From NCBI GenBank assembly GCA_017446055.1, contig JAFSRQ010000131.1:1-47320 (forward strand): a stretch of DNA of 47,320 nt. Reading direction: 5' to 3'. Source of the stretch: Synergistaceae bacterium (GTDB lineage: Bacteria > Synergistota > Synergistia > Synergistales > Aminobacteriaceae). The notes beneath the pieces are model-generated. The model saw only the letters and a program-made list of their open reading frames with translations, had not been told where the DNA came from and did not search any database. The translations under genes were made by a program, and so were the position numbers. Shown here piece by piece: positions 15,505 through 23,456 of this stretch (positions within the stretch are counted from its first letter, which is position 1; each line of letters begins with the position of its first letter).

Positions 15505-16383
15505 ATGATGATGAGAGTGATAATTTCCGGGCTGATGGTGATTTTGCTGACTGTAGGCGCGTCTGCTGAAGTCCCAAGTGTCAGGCTCAACAGCGGCTAC
15601 GATATGCCCGTGTTAGGACTCGGAACGTGGACTCAGGACAACGCCACCGCCGAACAGTCCGTGTACACCGCAATCCGCGAGGGCTACAGGCTCATAGACA
15701 CAGCACGCTATTACGGCAACGAGCAAGGAGTCGGCAAGGGAGTCCGCCGGGCAATCGCTGAAGGACTCGTGAGCAGGGAAGATATTTTCATCACCACAAA
15801 GATTATGCCGGGCAACTACTCTGACCCTGACGCGGCGATTGATGCCTCTAACAACGCGCTGGGGCTGGGCTATATTGACCTCATGCTGATACACCAGCCC
15901 GGTCGCAACGATGAGGGAGTCTACGCGGCACTCGAACGGGGCGTGAAGTCCGGGAAAATCCGCAGTATTGGCATCTCGAACTACTACACCCCCGCCGAAT
16001 TTGAGCGCATCACACGCAACGCAGCAATCCTTCCGGCAGTCGTCCAGAACGAGAATCACCCCTACTATCAGAATGAGGCTCTCAGGAAATACCTTGAGCG
16101 TTACGGGACAGTCGTCGAGTCCTGGTATCCCCTTGGCGGTCGCGGACATACTCACGAGCTTTTCGGGAACGAGGCACTGAGGGAGATTGCCCGGTCTCAC
16201 GGGAAGACAGTAGCGCAGGTGATATTGAGGTGGCACATTCAGGCGGGGTATGTGGTGATTCCAGGCTCAAAGAATCCTGAGCATATCCGCGAGAACATCG
16301 GGGTGTTTGACTTTGCGCTTACGGATGACGAGATGAGGACTATTGCCGGGCTTGACATTCAGAGACGCTTCGAGAGCTGGTGA
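15505..16383 (+). CDS. Exported aldo/keto reductase
   Basis: A ~292-residue AKR with all four canonical residues visible: Asp and Tyr in LIDTARYYGNE, Lys in ITTKIMPG, and His in LMLIHQPG, plus the NAD(P)H-binding tail VIPGSKNPEHIRENI. The N-terminus (RVIISGLMVILLTVGASA) is a signal peptide, unusual for an NAD(P)H-dependent enzyme. AAGGAG precedes a run of three ATG codons (15505, 15508, 15511); the exact start among them is uncertain. It may work with the exported hydrolase upstream. The substrate is unknown. Confidence 0.88.
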   Translation: MMMRVIISGLMVILLTVGASAEVPSVRLNSGYDMPVLGLGTWTQDNATAEQSVYTAIREGYRLIDTARYYGNEQGVGKGVRRAIAEGLVSREDIFITTKIMPGNYSDPDAAIDASNNALGLGYIDLMLIHQPGRNDEGVYAALERGVKSGKIRSIGISNYYTPAEFERITRNAAILPAVVQNENHPYYQNEALRKYLERYGTVVESWYPLGGRGHTHELFGNEALREIARSHGKTVAQVILRWHIQAGYVVIPGSKNPEHIRENIGVFDFALTDDEMRTIAGLDIQRRFESW

Positions 16384-16485
16384 GGCTGTGTTCTGTTTGT
16401 GCGCGGGGGTCATGCTGTATCTCATGTATGAGGCTTGACTCACACAAACGCTTTGAACTCTGGTTAAATTCCTCCGCCTAAAGGG

Positions 16486-16491
16486 TATAAT
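16486..16491 (+). promoter_or_regulatory. -10 box before the XRE-cupin regulator
   Basis: TATAAT lies 20 bases before the ATG at 16511, in good position for a short leader. No close match to TTGACA is seen at the right distance. Confidence 0.45.
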
Positions 16492-16510
16492 ACTTCACGA
16501 GGTGTTAATC

Positions 16511-17107
16511 ATGGACAGCAAATATATACCAGATGAGGCAGAGCAGGATGACAAGTTTACGGTAACTGAGGAGATTACCCGCGTTATTGGCGTGAACCTG
16601 AAACGTGTGCGTCTTGAGCGCGGCTTCTCCCTCGATGAAGTGTCAGCAAGAAGCAAGGTCAGCAAAAGCATGTTGAGCGACATTGAACGCGGCCGGAAAT
16701 GCCCCACAGTAGCAGTGCTCTACAAAATCTGCGAAGGTATCAACGTATCGCTTCCCTTCCTACTTAAAGCCCCCGATAAAATCGTTGAAGTCGTGAAGTC
16801 CCAAGACTTAATCCGCAAAGGTGAGTTTGACGTTCAGCAGCTCTTCAGGTACGACATACAGACCTCAATGGAGATCACGAAATCCAGAATTGAGCCGGGC
16901 AGGGAAGTTACCACCGACAGCCACGGGCCTAATGTCTGGGAGTACATCATGGTCATTGACGGGGTATTCACCCTGATACTTGACGGTGAAGAGTACGAGC
17001 TGCGCAGGGGGGAAGCCGTGAAATTCCTGGCCAACAGGAAGCACACTTACGCCAACAGGACGGATCAAGATGTGTGGGCGTATGACATCCTGTATTACGG
17101 AGGCTAG
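16511..17107 (+). CDS. XRE-type HTH regulator with C-terminal cupin domain
   Basis: A 198-residue protein. Residues ~25-80 form a Cro/CI-type HTH (LKRVRLERGFSLDEVSARS, SKSMLSDIERGRKCPTVAVL). Residues ~120-195 form a small beta-barrel cupin (WEYIMVIDGVFTLILDGEEY, LRRGEAVKFLANRKHTYAN). Family members sense small ligands and regulate neighbouring metabolic genes. The ATG at 16511 is preceded by GAGGTG; a GTG at 16502 is the alternative. The stop directly abuts the start of the HD-domain gene, suggesting coupled expression. Confidence 0.9.
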   Translation: MDSKYIPDEAEQDDKFTVTEEITRVIGVNLKRVRLERGFSLDEVSARSKVSKSMLSDIERGRKCPTVAVLYKICEGINVSLPFLLKAPDKIVEVVKSQDLIRKGEFDVQQLFRYDIQTSMEITKSRIEPGREVTTDSHGPNVWEYIMVIDGVFTLILDGEEYELRRGEAVKFLANRKHTYANRTDQDVWAYDILYYGG

Positions 17108-17545
17108 ATGCTTTACACTGAGCTGGTCAACAAGGCTATAGACCTGTCATATGACGCTCATCACGGACAGAAGGACAAAGCCGGGCGGCCATACTTCACA
17201 CACCCTTTCACCGTAGCCATGAGCATGGACACGGAAGCGGAAATTTGCGCGGCACTCCTTCATGATGTCATAGAGGACACAAATATTACTCTGGATGACT
17301 TGAGGGAGATTTTCCCGCCTGAAGTTACAGAAGCGGTTGACGTTCTCACACACAGGAACAGTGAAAGCTATTATAACTATATACGCCGGATAAAGGCCAG
17401 TCCCATAGCAAGAAAGGTAAAACTCGCGGACTTGGCTCACAATATGGACATAACGAGAATAGCAGGTGATGATAACTTGCTGGCAGTCTTTGAGGAACGC
17501 AGGAAGAAATATGAACACGCAAAGGCAATACTGGCCGAGATGTGA
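17108..17545 (+). CDS. Small HD-domain phosphohydrolase (alarmone hydrolase-like)
   Basis: A 145-residue protein matching the hydrolase domain of RelA/SpoT and Mesh1-like enzymes: HHGQKDKAGRPYFTHP, AALLHDVIEDT (metal-binding HD), and VKLADLAHNMD. No synthetase, TGS or ACT domain follows, so it is a stand-alone hydrolase; (p)ppGpp is the likely but unproven substrate. Its ATG follows directly after the stop of the XRE-cupin gene with no spacer, so the two are very likely co-translated. Confidence 0.85.
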   Translation: MLYTELVNKAIDLSYDAHHGQKDKAGRPYFTHPFTVAMSMDTEAEICAALLHDVIEDTNITLDDLREIFPPEVTEAVDVLTHRNSESYYNYIRRIKASPIARKVKLADLAHNMDITRIAGDDNLLAVFEERRKKYEHAKAILAEM

Positions 17546-17593
17546 TATTATATCCCTTACACAAAATTTTAACGCAAGGGAGTTCGTTCGGAA

Positions 17594-18067
17594 ATGGACG
17601 CAGGATATTCAGAAGAAATTGTTGATGTTATCAGAGGCTTTCTCGTTGATGACGACTGGAAGTTTGACTTTGACGAGGAAAAAGGAATCTTCCGCTTCGG
17701 CGTGGGCATTGAGAGCAAGATAAAGCACCTGAGATACTTTATCCCCGTGAAAGAAGATGCCTATATTGTGTACGCTATTTCCCCGGTAGAGGCCGACTCC
17801 GATGACGATGCGGTGATGAAGGAGCTAGCTGATTTCATCTGCCGTGCCAATTACGGACTCAGGAACGGCAACTTTGAGCTTGACATGACGGACGGCGAGA
17901 TACGCTACAAGGTTTTCGTTGACTGCGATGGAATTACCCCCTCAGAAGAAATCGTGAAGGGAAGCATAATCATTCCGTCAGTTATGTTTGACCGTTACGC
18001 GCCCGGAATGCTCGATATTATGTTCAAGGGTGCTAAGGCTGAGGACGCAATCGCGAAGTGTGAGTAG
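17594..18067 (+). CDS. YbjN-domain protein
   Basis: A 157-residue acidic protein with the YbjN/type III secretion chaperone-like fold pattern: VIRGFLVDDDWKFDFDEE, LRYFIPVKEDAYIVYAISPV, FICRANYGLRNGNFELDM-like core, and GEIRYKVFVDCDG. Family members are regulators or chaperones of unclear role. AAGGGAG lies about 11 bases before the ATG. It follows the HD gene after 48 bases and ends before a strong terminator, so it could close that operon. Confidence 0.75.
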   Translation: MDAGYSEEIVDVIRGFLVDDDWKFDFDEEKGIFRFGVGIESKIKHLRYFIPVKEDAYIVYAISPVEADSDDDAVMKELADFICRANYGLRNGNFELDMTDGEIRYKVFVDCDGITPSEEIVKGSIIIPSVMFDRYAPGMLDIMFKGAKAEDAIAKCE

Positions 18068-18085
18068 ACGTAAGACAGAAAAACG

Positions 18086-18119
18086 GCGGGGCTGATGAAA
18101 CCGGCTCCGCTTCTTTTTT
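18086..18119 (+). terminator. Rho-independent terminator after the YbjN gene
   Basis: GCGGGGC pairs with GCTCCGC (one G-T), followed by TTCTTTTTT. It stands between the YbjN gene and the membrane-protein gene at 18134. Confidence 0.8.
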
Positions 18120-18133
18120 GCCCTGAAGGTGAT

Positions 18134-18559
18134 ATGACTATGTGGAATATGCTTTGGCCTCTGCTGCTGATAATAATCTCCAACTGTTTCTACAACATCT
18201 GCACGAAATCAATCCCGGAAGACTCTGACGCATTCGGCGCACTCATCGTAACCTACATTGCCGGGGCTGTGATAGCGTCGGGGCTGTTCTTCATGCATTC
18301 GGGGGGCTTGAACATCTCACGCAACATCAGCTGGCCTTCCGTGATACTTGGTCTTGCCATTGTGGGACTTGAGGCGGGGTATGTGTACCTCTTCCGGGCG
18401 GGCTGGCAGATAAGCAGAGGCTCGCTCACCGCGAATATATGCCTTGCGGTCGCGTTGCTGTTCATCGGGTACTTCATGTACGGTGAGAAAATCTCGCTGA
18501 GGCAGATTGTAGGCGCGTTCGTCTGCATGGCCGGGCTGTACATGATGAGCGCACGGTAA
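18134..18559 (+). CDS. Half-size EamA/DMT-superfamily membrane protein
   Basis: A 141-residue protein with about five hydrophobic helices and the C-terminal DMT signature GYFMYGEKISLRQIVGAFVCMAGLYMM-like pattern (residues ~117-141). This length fits a single EamA-like unit that would act as a dimer in small-molecule export. The start at 18134 (GAAGGTGAT upstream) is preferred; ATG 18140 is an alternative. It lies just downstream of a terminator and convergent with the methyltransferase at 18563. Confidence 0.78.
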   Translation: MTMWNMLWPLLLIIISNCFYNICTKSIPEDSDAFGALIVTYIAGAVIASGLFFMHSGGLNISRNISWPSVILGLAIVGLEAGYVYLFRAGWQISRGSLTANICLAVALLFIGYFMYGEKISLRQIVGAFVCMAGLYMMSAR

Positions 18560-18562
18560 CAT

Positions 18563-19318
18563 TCACTCCTTCACCGCCCTCACCCTCAGCCTGACATAGT
18601 CAGCGTACCATTTTCCCCCGTGATACAGCTCACTCCGCAAGCCCTCATCCGTCCGCCGCAGAATCTCTTCGCGGTCATCATCACTCACTCCCGAAAAAGG
18701 CCGCTTCACGAACATCCGAATCCAGTCCCGCAATCCGTCATCACCCTTAAGCTCAGTGGGACGGTCAAACAGAGTCGCGAACCTCACCGTGAAACCGCAA
18801 GCCTCAAGCATGGCCGAATACTCTCCTATTTTCGGGAAGAAGAACGGCATCACATACTCATAGCCCAGAGCGCGGAAATTTTCCCCCAGAGCGTCATGAA
18901 TCTTTTTCCCGCACCCGTAACCGCCCATCTCGAACACGAACTGACCGCCCGGCCTCAGCGCATCGTACACACACCTCATCATGTCGGGCTGTCTCTCACG
19001 GTCAATCCAGTGAAGCACAGCGTTCGAGAACACCACATCAACAGGAGCATCTGCCGAGAAATTCACCGCATCACCATGCACGAACTTCAAGCCCGGATAA
19101 CTCGCGCGAGCCTTCGCAAGCATGTCTTCTGACGCATCAATCCCCACAGCGTCAAAGCCGCGTTCAGACAGCGCATGTGTCAGCACTCCCGTCCCGCAGC
19201 CCAGATCGACAACGTCCCGGACATTCTCAGCATCAATCAAGTTCAGGACATCCCCGCCGTAATTGTAGACAAACGAGAAGCCTGACGAATAATTTTCCGC
19301 GTTCCATTCCTGATTCAT
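18563..19318 (-). CDS. Class I SAM-dependent methyltransferase
   Basis: A 251-residue protein with the SAM-binding signatures VVDLGCGTGVLTHAL (motif I), AVGIDASEDML, and VDVVFSNAVLHWID. The overall order resembles trans-aconitate 2-methyltransferase/UbiE-type enzymes. Its ATG overlaps the stop of the upstream phosphodiester glycosidase gene (ATGA), so translation is coupled. The substrate cannot be named from sequence. Confidence 0.85.
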   Translation of the reverse strand: MNQEWNAENYSSGFSFVYNYGGDVLNLIDAENVRDVVDLGCGTGVLTHALSERGFDAVGIDASEDMLAKARASYPGLKFVHGDAVNFSADAPVDVVFSNAVLHWIDRERQPDMMRCVYDALRPGGQFVFEMGGYGCGKKIHDALGENFRALGYEYVMPFFFPKIGEYSAMLEACGFTVRFATLFDRPTELKGDDGLRDWIRMFVKRPFSGVSDDDREEILRRTDEGLRSELYHGGKWYADYVRLRVRAVKE

Positions 19319-20784
19319 CTTGGCACTGCCCCCAGTCCGTATGATATTCTCCGCTCGTAGCCGTCAGAAGGGATATTCCAGATCTTGCCGTCAATGATGA
19401 TTTCCGTTGAGCCGCCTCCGTCAAGATTGAGCGCGTAAACCATTCCCTGCCCCCGCATAATCTCTGTCAGCTCGCTTATAGTCGCCCCGGATGAGTGCAT
19501 GCCGTTCCTGCCGTCAACAATCATGAAGACCCACGAGCCTTCAGCGTTGAGACCGACTGCCGACCGCGGATGCCTCGCAGAAATTATCCCGCCCGAAAAG
19601 CTCTCCTCATAGCGCGCTGTCTGTCCGTCATCAATCAGCATAGGCCCGGCCTGTATAACGTTGGTCATCTCAGGCCAGTAATTTCCGTCCTCTGTGCTTT
19701 CTGCCACAGCAAACAACGCTTCATCGTCCTCATTCCATGCAAGGCAGCCCCTCATGTCGTAAGGCAGGGAGAAGTTCCTCCCGTTTACCCTCAATGCACC
19801 TATAGGGTAGCCCTTGCCGCCTTTGAGCGTCCCGAAGAAGCCCGCGTTTATCGCCGCCTGTACGTTGTTCTGGCCGTATATGGATGACAGTGTGCGAAGC
19901 TCAGTAGGGCCGCTGCGTGATGCTATGGGTGCAATCCGGAAGTAGCTCGGATCTATCATCAGCATAACCCAGAAGCGCGGAAGGACTCTCGTGTTGGGGT
20001 TCGACATTGACGGCAGGACTCGCGTTGTGAGACCCCGTGCTTTTGCGACTGATTCGAGTCGGCGCACACCGTTGTAGTCGTCAAGTTTCTGGCTTCTGAC
20101 ACTGTAGCTTCCGTTCACGCCCGCGATGCTCACGTCGTAGCCTTCAGCTTTGAGTGAGGACTTGAAGTAGTCAGCGGCGGCTTTGGTCTTTATGCCGTCA
20201 GCATAGAACCTCCACTCAGGAATCCCGGAAGGAACTCCCTCGCGGTGAATGTGGACGCGGAGTCCTTTGACCGGGTTGCGTATGATGTCCAGCGAGAAAT
20301 TATGGGAGGCACTGCCTAAACGCTGAAGGATTTTCCGGGCCTCGTTCAGTGTGATGTTGCTTGACCCGGAGAATCTCTGCCCCTTGAAGTCTGAGACGCT
20401 GAATATCGGCGGGTTCATGTGAGTCGCTATCACCAGGCAGCCGCGCTCGAACGCCGTAAGATTCCTGTCGTCCGTGAAGCCTGTCGGGTAATCGGTGAAG
20501 AGTCCTGCCTCGAAGGTGAGTCCGAGACTCTCTATGCACCATCTCAGAGCCTCGCGCCGTGTCGCAGGGCCGTCAAGTTTGCTGACTGTGTCCGAGACAT
20601 AGCCCGTTCTCAGGAGGAAGCCGGGAGCGTCATTGTAGGGTGCTTCGGGGGACTCGCTCCAGTTTATGCCCCTCGCAGCAAGAAGCCCGGTGAGGAACTC
20701 ATATTTCGTTGCCGCCTGTGATAATGACGGTGTGAGTACGAGTATGACTGCTGTGATGATGAAACGCCTGAAAGTTTTTGACAT
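19315..20784 (-). CDS. Exported phosphodiester glycosidase family (NAGPA-like) protein with SLH-like region
   Basis: A 489-residue protein with signal peptide (FIITAVILVLTPSLSQA). Residues ~25-150 resemble S-layer-homology-type units (FLTGLLAARGINW, PATRREALRWCIESLG, FTDDRNLTAFERG). Residues ~165-255 look like a SPOR-type repeat region (WRFYADGIKTKAAADYFKSSL). Residues ~260-489 match the NAGPA domain, including AAINAGFFG and ALNLDGGGSTEIII. Such domains cleave or bind sugar phosphodiesters, so a role in envelope polysaccharide or peptidoglycan remodelling is inferred. The N-terminal part may anchor it to the envelope. It is coupled to the methyltransferase downstream. Confidence 0.85.
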   Translation of the reverse strand: MSKTFRRFIITAVILVLTPSLSQAATKYEFLTGLLAARGINWSESPEAPYNDAPGFLLRTGYVSDTVSKLDGPATRREALRWCIESLGLTFEAGLFTDYPTGFTDDRNLTAFERGCLVIATHMNPPIFSVSDFKGQRFSGSSNITLNEARKILQRLGSASHNFSLDIIRNPVKGLRVHIHREGVPSGIPEWRFYADGIKTKAAADYFKSSLKAEGYDVSIAGVNGSYSVRSQKLDDYNGVRRLESVAKARGLTTRVLPSMSNPNTRVLPRFWVMLMIDPSYFRIAPIASRSGPTELRTLSSIYGQNNVQAAINAGFFGTLKGGKGYPIGALRVNGRNFSLPYDMRGCLAWNEDDEALFAVAESTEDGNYWPEMTNVIQAGPMLIDDGQTARYEESFSGGIISARHPRSAVGLNAEGSWVFMIVDGRNGMHSSGATISELTEIMRGQGMVYALNLDGGGSTEIIIDGKIWNIPSDGYERRISYGLGAVPR

Positions 20785-21075
20785 TAAGATTAATCCCTCG
20801 CAATTATATTTTTCATGAAACCTGTTATAATTCTCTCATGCCCCTGCGGGTTCACGTGATAATGATTACGTTCTGAGCCAACACTCGCTTCTATTCAGGC
20901 TTGATGCCGCAGACAAAGTATGTCTTACTTAGGACGGGTCAGAACACTCACTACACGGTTCTTGCGGAGGCATTTGCTGTATTATATTCCCTTCATGCTT
21001 AAGTGAAATGGTGTATGCTATAATTCTTCACACTGAATATAATTCCACTAAACGATAAAAACAGGGTTAAGAGAA
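20785..21075. other. Divergent intergenic region
   Basis: This 291-base AT-rich gap separates two divergent genes. On the plus strand TATAAT preceded by TGC (21019-21024) is a good extended -10 about 50 bases before the ankyrin gene. On the minus strand TATAAT at 20803-20808 lies close to the glycosidase start. No ORF or stable hairpin was recognised. Confidence 0.5.
21019..21024 (+). promoter_or_regulatory. Extended -10 promoter element of the ankyrin gene
   Basis: TGCTATAAT matches the extended -10 consensus and lies in the right place for the gene starting at 21076. Confidence 0.5.
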
Positions 21076-21510
21076 ATGGCGAAAACACAAAAAGTCCGGC
21101 GTATGAATGCGGATGATTTTGCTGATTTCTGCCTCAATGCTCCGGCAAAAGACGTTCAGGGTGCTATTGATGCCGGGTCAGAATGGGACTCAAGGGCTTT
21201 TATCTCGGCTGCGTCATCAAACACAGACCCTAATGTGATATGGGTATTGCTCAGGGAAGCGCGGAAATCGGAAATCAACCTCATCAACGCAAGGTCAAAA
21301 GACAGCAAGCAGACAGCTCTTCACTGGGCGGCAGGACACAATGACAACCCCGATGTAGTCAGGACACTCATTGCGGCGGGGGCAAATGTCAACGCCAGGG
21401 ACGCTTACGGCCAGACACCATTGACGGAGGCCGAGTCAGTTCACCGTATGCGCTGGAAGGACAACAGGCAGCAGGTGATAGACATGCTGAAGAACGCCGG
21501 AGCAAGGTAG
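21076..21510 (+). CDS. Ankyrin-repeat protein
   Basis: A 144-residue protein with ankyrin repeats in its C-terminal two-thirds: QTALHWAAGHNDNPDVVRTL, IAAGANVNARDAYGQTPLTEA, and a terminal QQVIDMLKNAGAR. The N-terminus (RMNADDFADFCLNAPAKDVQ) may form a degenerate capping repeat (IDAGSEWDSRAFISAAS). No signal peptide is seen, so it should be cytoplasmic and mediate protein contacts. It ends two bases before the convergent HAD gene. Confidence 0.8.
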   Translation: MAKTQKVRRMNADDFADFCLNAPAKDVQGAIDAGSEWDSRAFISAASSNTDPNVIWVLLREARKSEINLINARSKDSKQTALHWAAGHNDNPDVVRTLIAAGANVNARDAYGQTPLTEAESVHRMRWKDNRQQVIDMLKNAGAR

Positions 21511-21512
21511 CC

Positions 21513-22283
21513 TCATATCAGCCCCAAATCCCGACACGCCTTCAGTATTCCGCCCGCGTCAATATCATCGCACACGTAATCCGCCGCAGCCCTCGCGTCA
21601 GGTGAGCATATTCCGACAGCAACGCCCACACTCGCCCGCCTCAGCATGTCCGCATCATTAGAGCCGTCCCCGAAAGTGATTACGTCAGCAACATTCCCGC
21701 CGAGAGTCTCAACCATGCGAACAATCCCGCCCCATTTGGTTGACGCTTCGCACCTCGCCTCTGTGAAGCCCCGCATGAGTTCCAGCCGTGTCCCGGAAAG
21801 CGGCCGGAAGAACAGCCCGTGAGACTCGTCAAGCATAGTGTGAGGTCTCATGATGTAGCACATTGTCGCCCGGTCAAGCTCGCTCATTGGACGGAAACAG
21901 TCATAGCCCGCCTGACCGTTGAAGTACGCCCGGAAAGGGTCAAAAGCCGCGTCCGCATAAAGATATTCCTCGTCAACCGCCGCCGTAATCTCAGGGAATC
22001 TCCTAGCTGCCTCACGGAATGCGTCAACAGCTTCATCCTCAAGATACGCCGTGTGAATCTTCTCCCCGTCAGCAAAAATCTCCGAGCCTCCCGCGCAGAC
22101 AATGTGAGTTATCCCGAAAGCCCGCGCTACGTTCATCGTCAGGAATCCCGCCCGCCCTGTAGCGATTGCAGGAACATGGCCGCGTTCACGCAATAATTTC
22201 ACCGCCTCCATTGTCGCCGGGGGGATGTGAGGTGTTCCCCTGTGGCTGACTAATGTATTGTCTATGTCGAAGAATATATACAT
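21513..22283 (-). CDS. HAD-superfamily phosphatase (Cof-type)
   Basis: A ~256-residue hydrolase with motif I FFDIDNTLV, motif II-type VPAIATGR, a cap region in the middle, and motifs III/IV TFGDGSNDADMLRRA. The ATG at 22283 has GGGGTG eight bases upstream; a GTG at 22292, overlapping the cobU stop, is an alternative. It is the last gene of the cobS-cobU-HAD run. No cobC-type alpha-ribazole phosphatase is seen nearby, so a phosphatase role in cobalamin assembly is possible, but general sugar-phosphate phosphatase activity is equally likely. Confidence 0.82.
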   Translation of the reverse strand: MYIFFDIDNTLVSHRGTPHIPPATMEAVKLLRERGHVPAIATGRAGFLTMNVARAFGITHIVCAGGSEIFADGEKIHTAYLEDEAVDAFREAARRFPEITAAVDEEYLYADAAFDPFRAYFNGQAGYDCFRPMSELDRATMCYIMRPHTMLDESHGLFFRPLSGTRLELMRGFTEARCEASTKWGGIVRMVETLGGNVADVITFGDGSNDADMLRRASVGVAVGICSPDARAAADYVCDDIDAGGILKACRDLGLI

Positions 22284-22288
22284 TGATT

Positions 22289-22666
22289 TCACCCCTTCAG
22301 CCTTAAAGCGAGTCCGGCAAATACCCGGTCAACAATATCCGCCTCGCCCGCAAGGTACTGGCACAATTTCCCGGTCTCATCGCGCCATTTCCGCCCGAAC
22401 TCGTCAGCAGGAACTACCCCCCCGCCTATCTCATCGCACGTAATCACAGACTCACGGAGGACATCAATTTTCCCCGCAAAGAATCTCACAGGGTCAGCCC
22501 CCGCATGAAGGAGTGATTTTGCCCCCGCCTGAAGATTTGTGATGAGTCCGGGCGATATGTCGTCAGGGTCATCACGTGAAAGGTCATACACAGCCGGGAA
22601 CGTCCCGTAAAGTTTCACGGCGTAATCCCGCTTGCCCATGTAACGCCCGCCAAGTATCAGGTGCAA
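22289..22666 (-). CDS. cobU: Short CobU-like adenosylcobinamide kinase/guanylyltransferase
   Basis: A 125-residue protein, shorter than the usual ~180. The N-terminus LILGGRYMGKRDYA is a degenerate version of the CobU P-loop (GGxRSGKS), with Arg where Ser/Thr is expected. The C-terminal half (VITCDEIGGGVVPADEFGR, WRDETGKLCQYLA) matches the CobU C-terminus well. CobU activates adenosylcobinamide for nucleotide-loop assembly. Whether this form retains both activities is uncertain. It overlaps cobS by ten bases and uses a TTG start. Confidence 0.78.
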   Translation of the reverse strand: MHLILGGRYMGKRDYAVKLYGTFPAVYDLSRDDPDDISPGLITNLQAGAKSLLHAGADPVRFFAGKIDVLRESVITCDEIGGGVVPADEFGRKWRDETGKLCQYLAGEADIVDRVFAGLALRLKG

Positions 22667-23403
22667 CTCACAACCACCGTCCCAATAAGCATAATCACCT
22701 CGGAGGACTCAACGAACGCACCGAGAAGGTCGCCCGTTATGCCCCCGAAAAGTTTCACGCATATTACCACGTGGACGGCAAGCCACAAAGTGAACGCCAC
22801 CGTAACAGCAAGCCCCCCCACAAGTGTCAGCGCAAGGAATATGACGGTGAACGCGAGATTGTCCCGCCGTTTTCGTGATGAGCCGAGAATGACAGCGAGT
22901 CCGCCCGTTTTCGCGAAGGGTAGGTTGGTGATTAGGAGTCCCATTCCGAGCCGGGATAATGCCGGGATTATTGCGACTGTTACCGGGTCTGCTGACAGTG
23001 TGAGGAGTTCGGAGAATAGCAGCGTCTTTGCCATGAGGACAATCACACAGCCCATCACAGCGAAGCTCCCTGCGTGGGTGTCGGACAGGATTCGGAGCCG
23101 GGTATCACGGTCGCGGTGGGAGAATATTGCGTCGCACGTGTCCATGAGTCCGTCAAGGTGAAGCCCCCCTGTGAGAGCAAGAGTCAGCAACATCATGATG
23201 AAGCCGCGCAGGATTGGGGACATGGCCGGGAGGAGTGAGAGGACGCGCCACGATGACAGCCACAAGAGAGCGAATATCACGCCTGTTACCGGGAGCATGA
23301 CGGGGAAATACCGCAGGCTGGCGGGAGTCCATTCGGGGATTAGCCGGGCAGGAATGGGTATGACTGTGATGAATGTGATTGTGATGATGAGTGAGTCTAA
23401 CAT
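22657..23403 (-). CDS. cobS: Adenosylcobinamide-GDP ribazoletransferase (cobalamin synthase)
   Basis: A 248-residue membrane protein with the CobS hallmarks GGLHLDGLMDTCDAIFSH (metal-binding acidic motif) and RLRILSDTHAGSFAVMG, plus multiple hydrophobic helices. It joins adenosylcobinamide-GDP to alpha-ribazole (phosphate) to give the final corrinoid. The frame continues to 23520, but the extra N-terminal sequence is not membrane-like and overlaps the terminator of the upstream AKR; ATG 23403 opens a normal CobS N-terminus (LDSLIITITFITVIPIP). The ribosome site is weak. It is first in the cobS-cobU-HAD operon. Confidence 0.9.
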   Translation of the reverse strand: MLDSLIITITFITVIPIPARLIPEWTPASLRYFPVMLPVTGVIFALLWLSSWRVLSLLPAMSPILRGFIMMLLTLALTGGLHLDGLMDTCDAIFSHRDRDTRLRILSDTHAGSFAVMGCVIVLMAKTLLFSELLTLSADPVTVAIIPALSRLGMGLLITNLPFAKTGGLAVILGSSRKRRDNLAFTVIFLALTLVGGLAVTVAFTLWLAVHVVICVKLFGGITGDLLGAFVESSEVIMLIGTVVVSCT

Positions 23404-23410
23404 GAGGGCA

Positions 23411-23442
23411 AAATAAATCCCCCTGCCGTGAATGACAAGGGG
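23411..23442 (-). terminator. Terminator after the ferredoxin-type AKR
   Basis: On the minus strand TCCCCT and AGGGGGA pair around a ~14-base loop, followed by TTTATTTT. It lies between the AKR stop (23457) and the cobS start (23403). Confidence 0.6.
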
Positions 23443-23456
23443 ACAAGTTCCTTCTG

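Noticed and set aside
16395..16449. GTTTGTG ... CACAAAC inverted repeat after the exported AKR
   Set aside because: Only seven pairs with a 41-base loop and no T-run; not convincing as a terminator.
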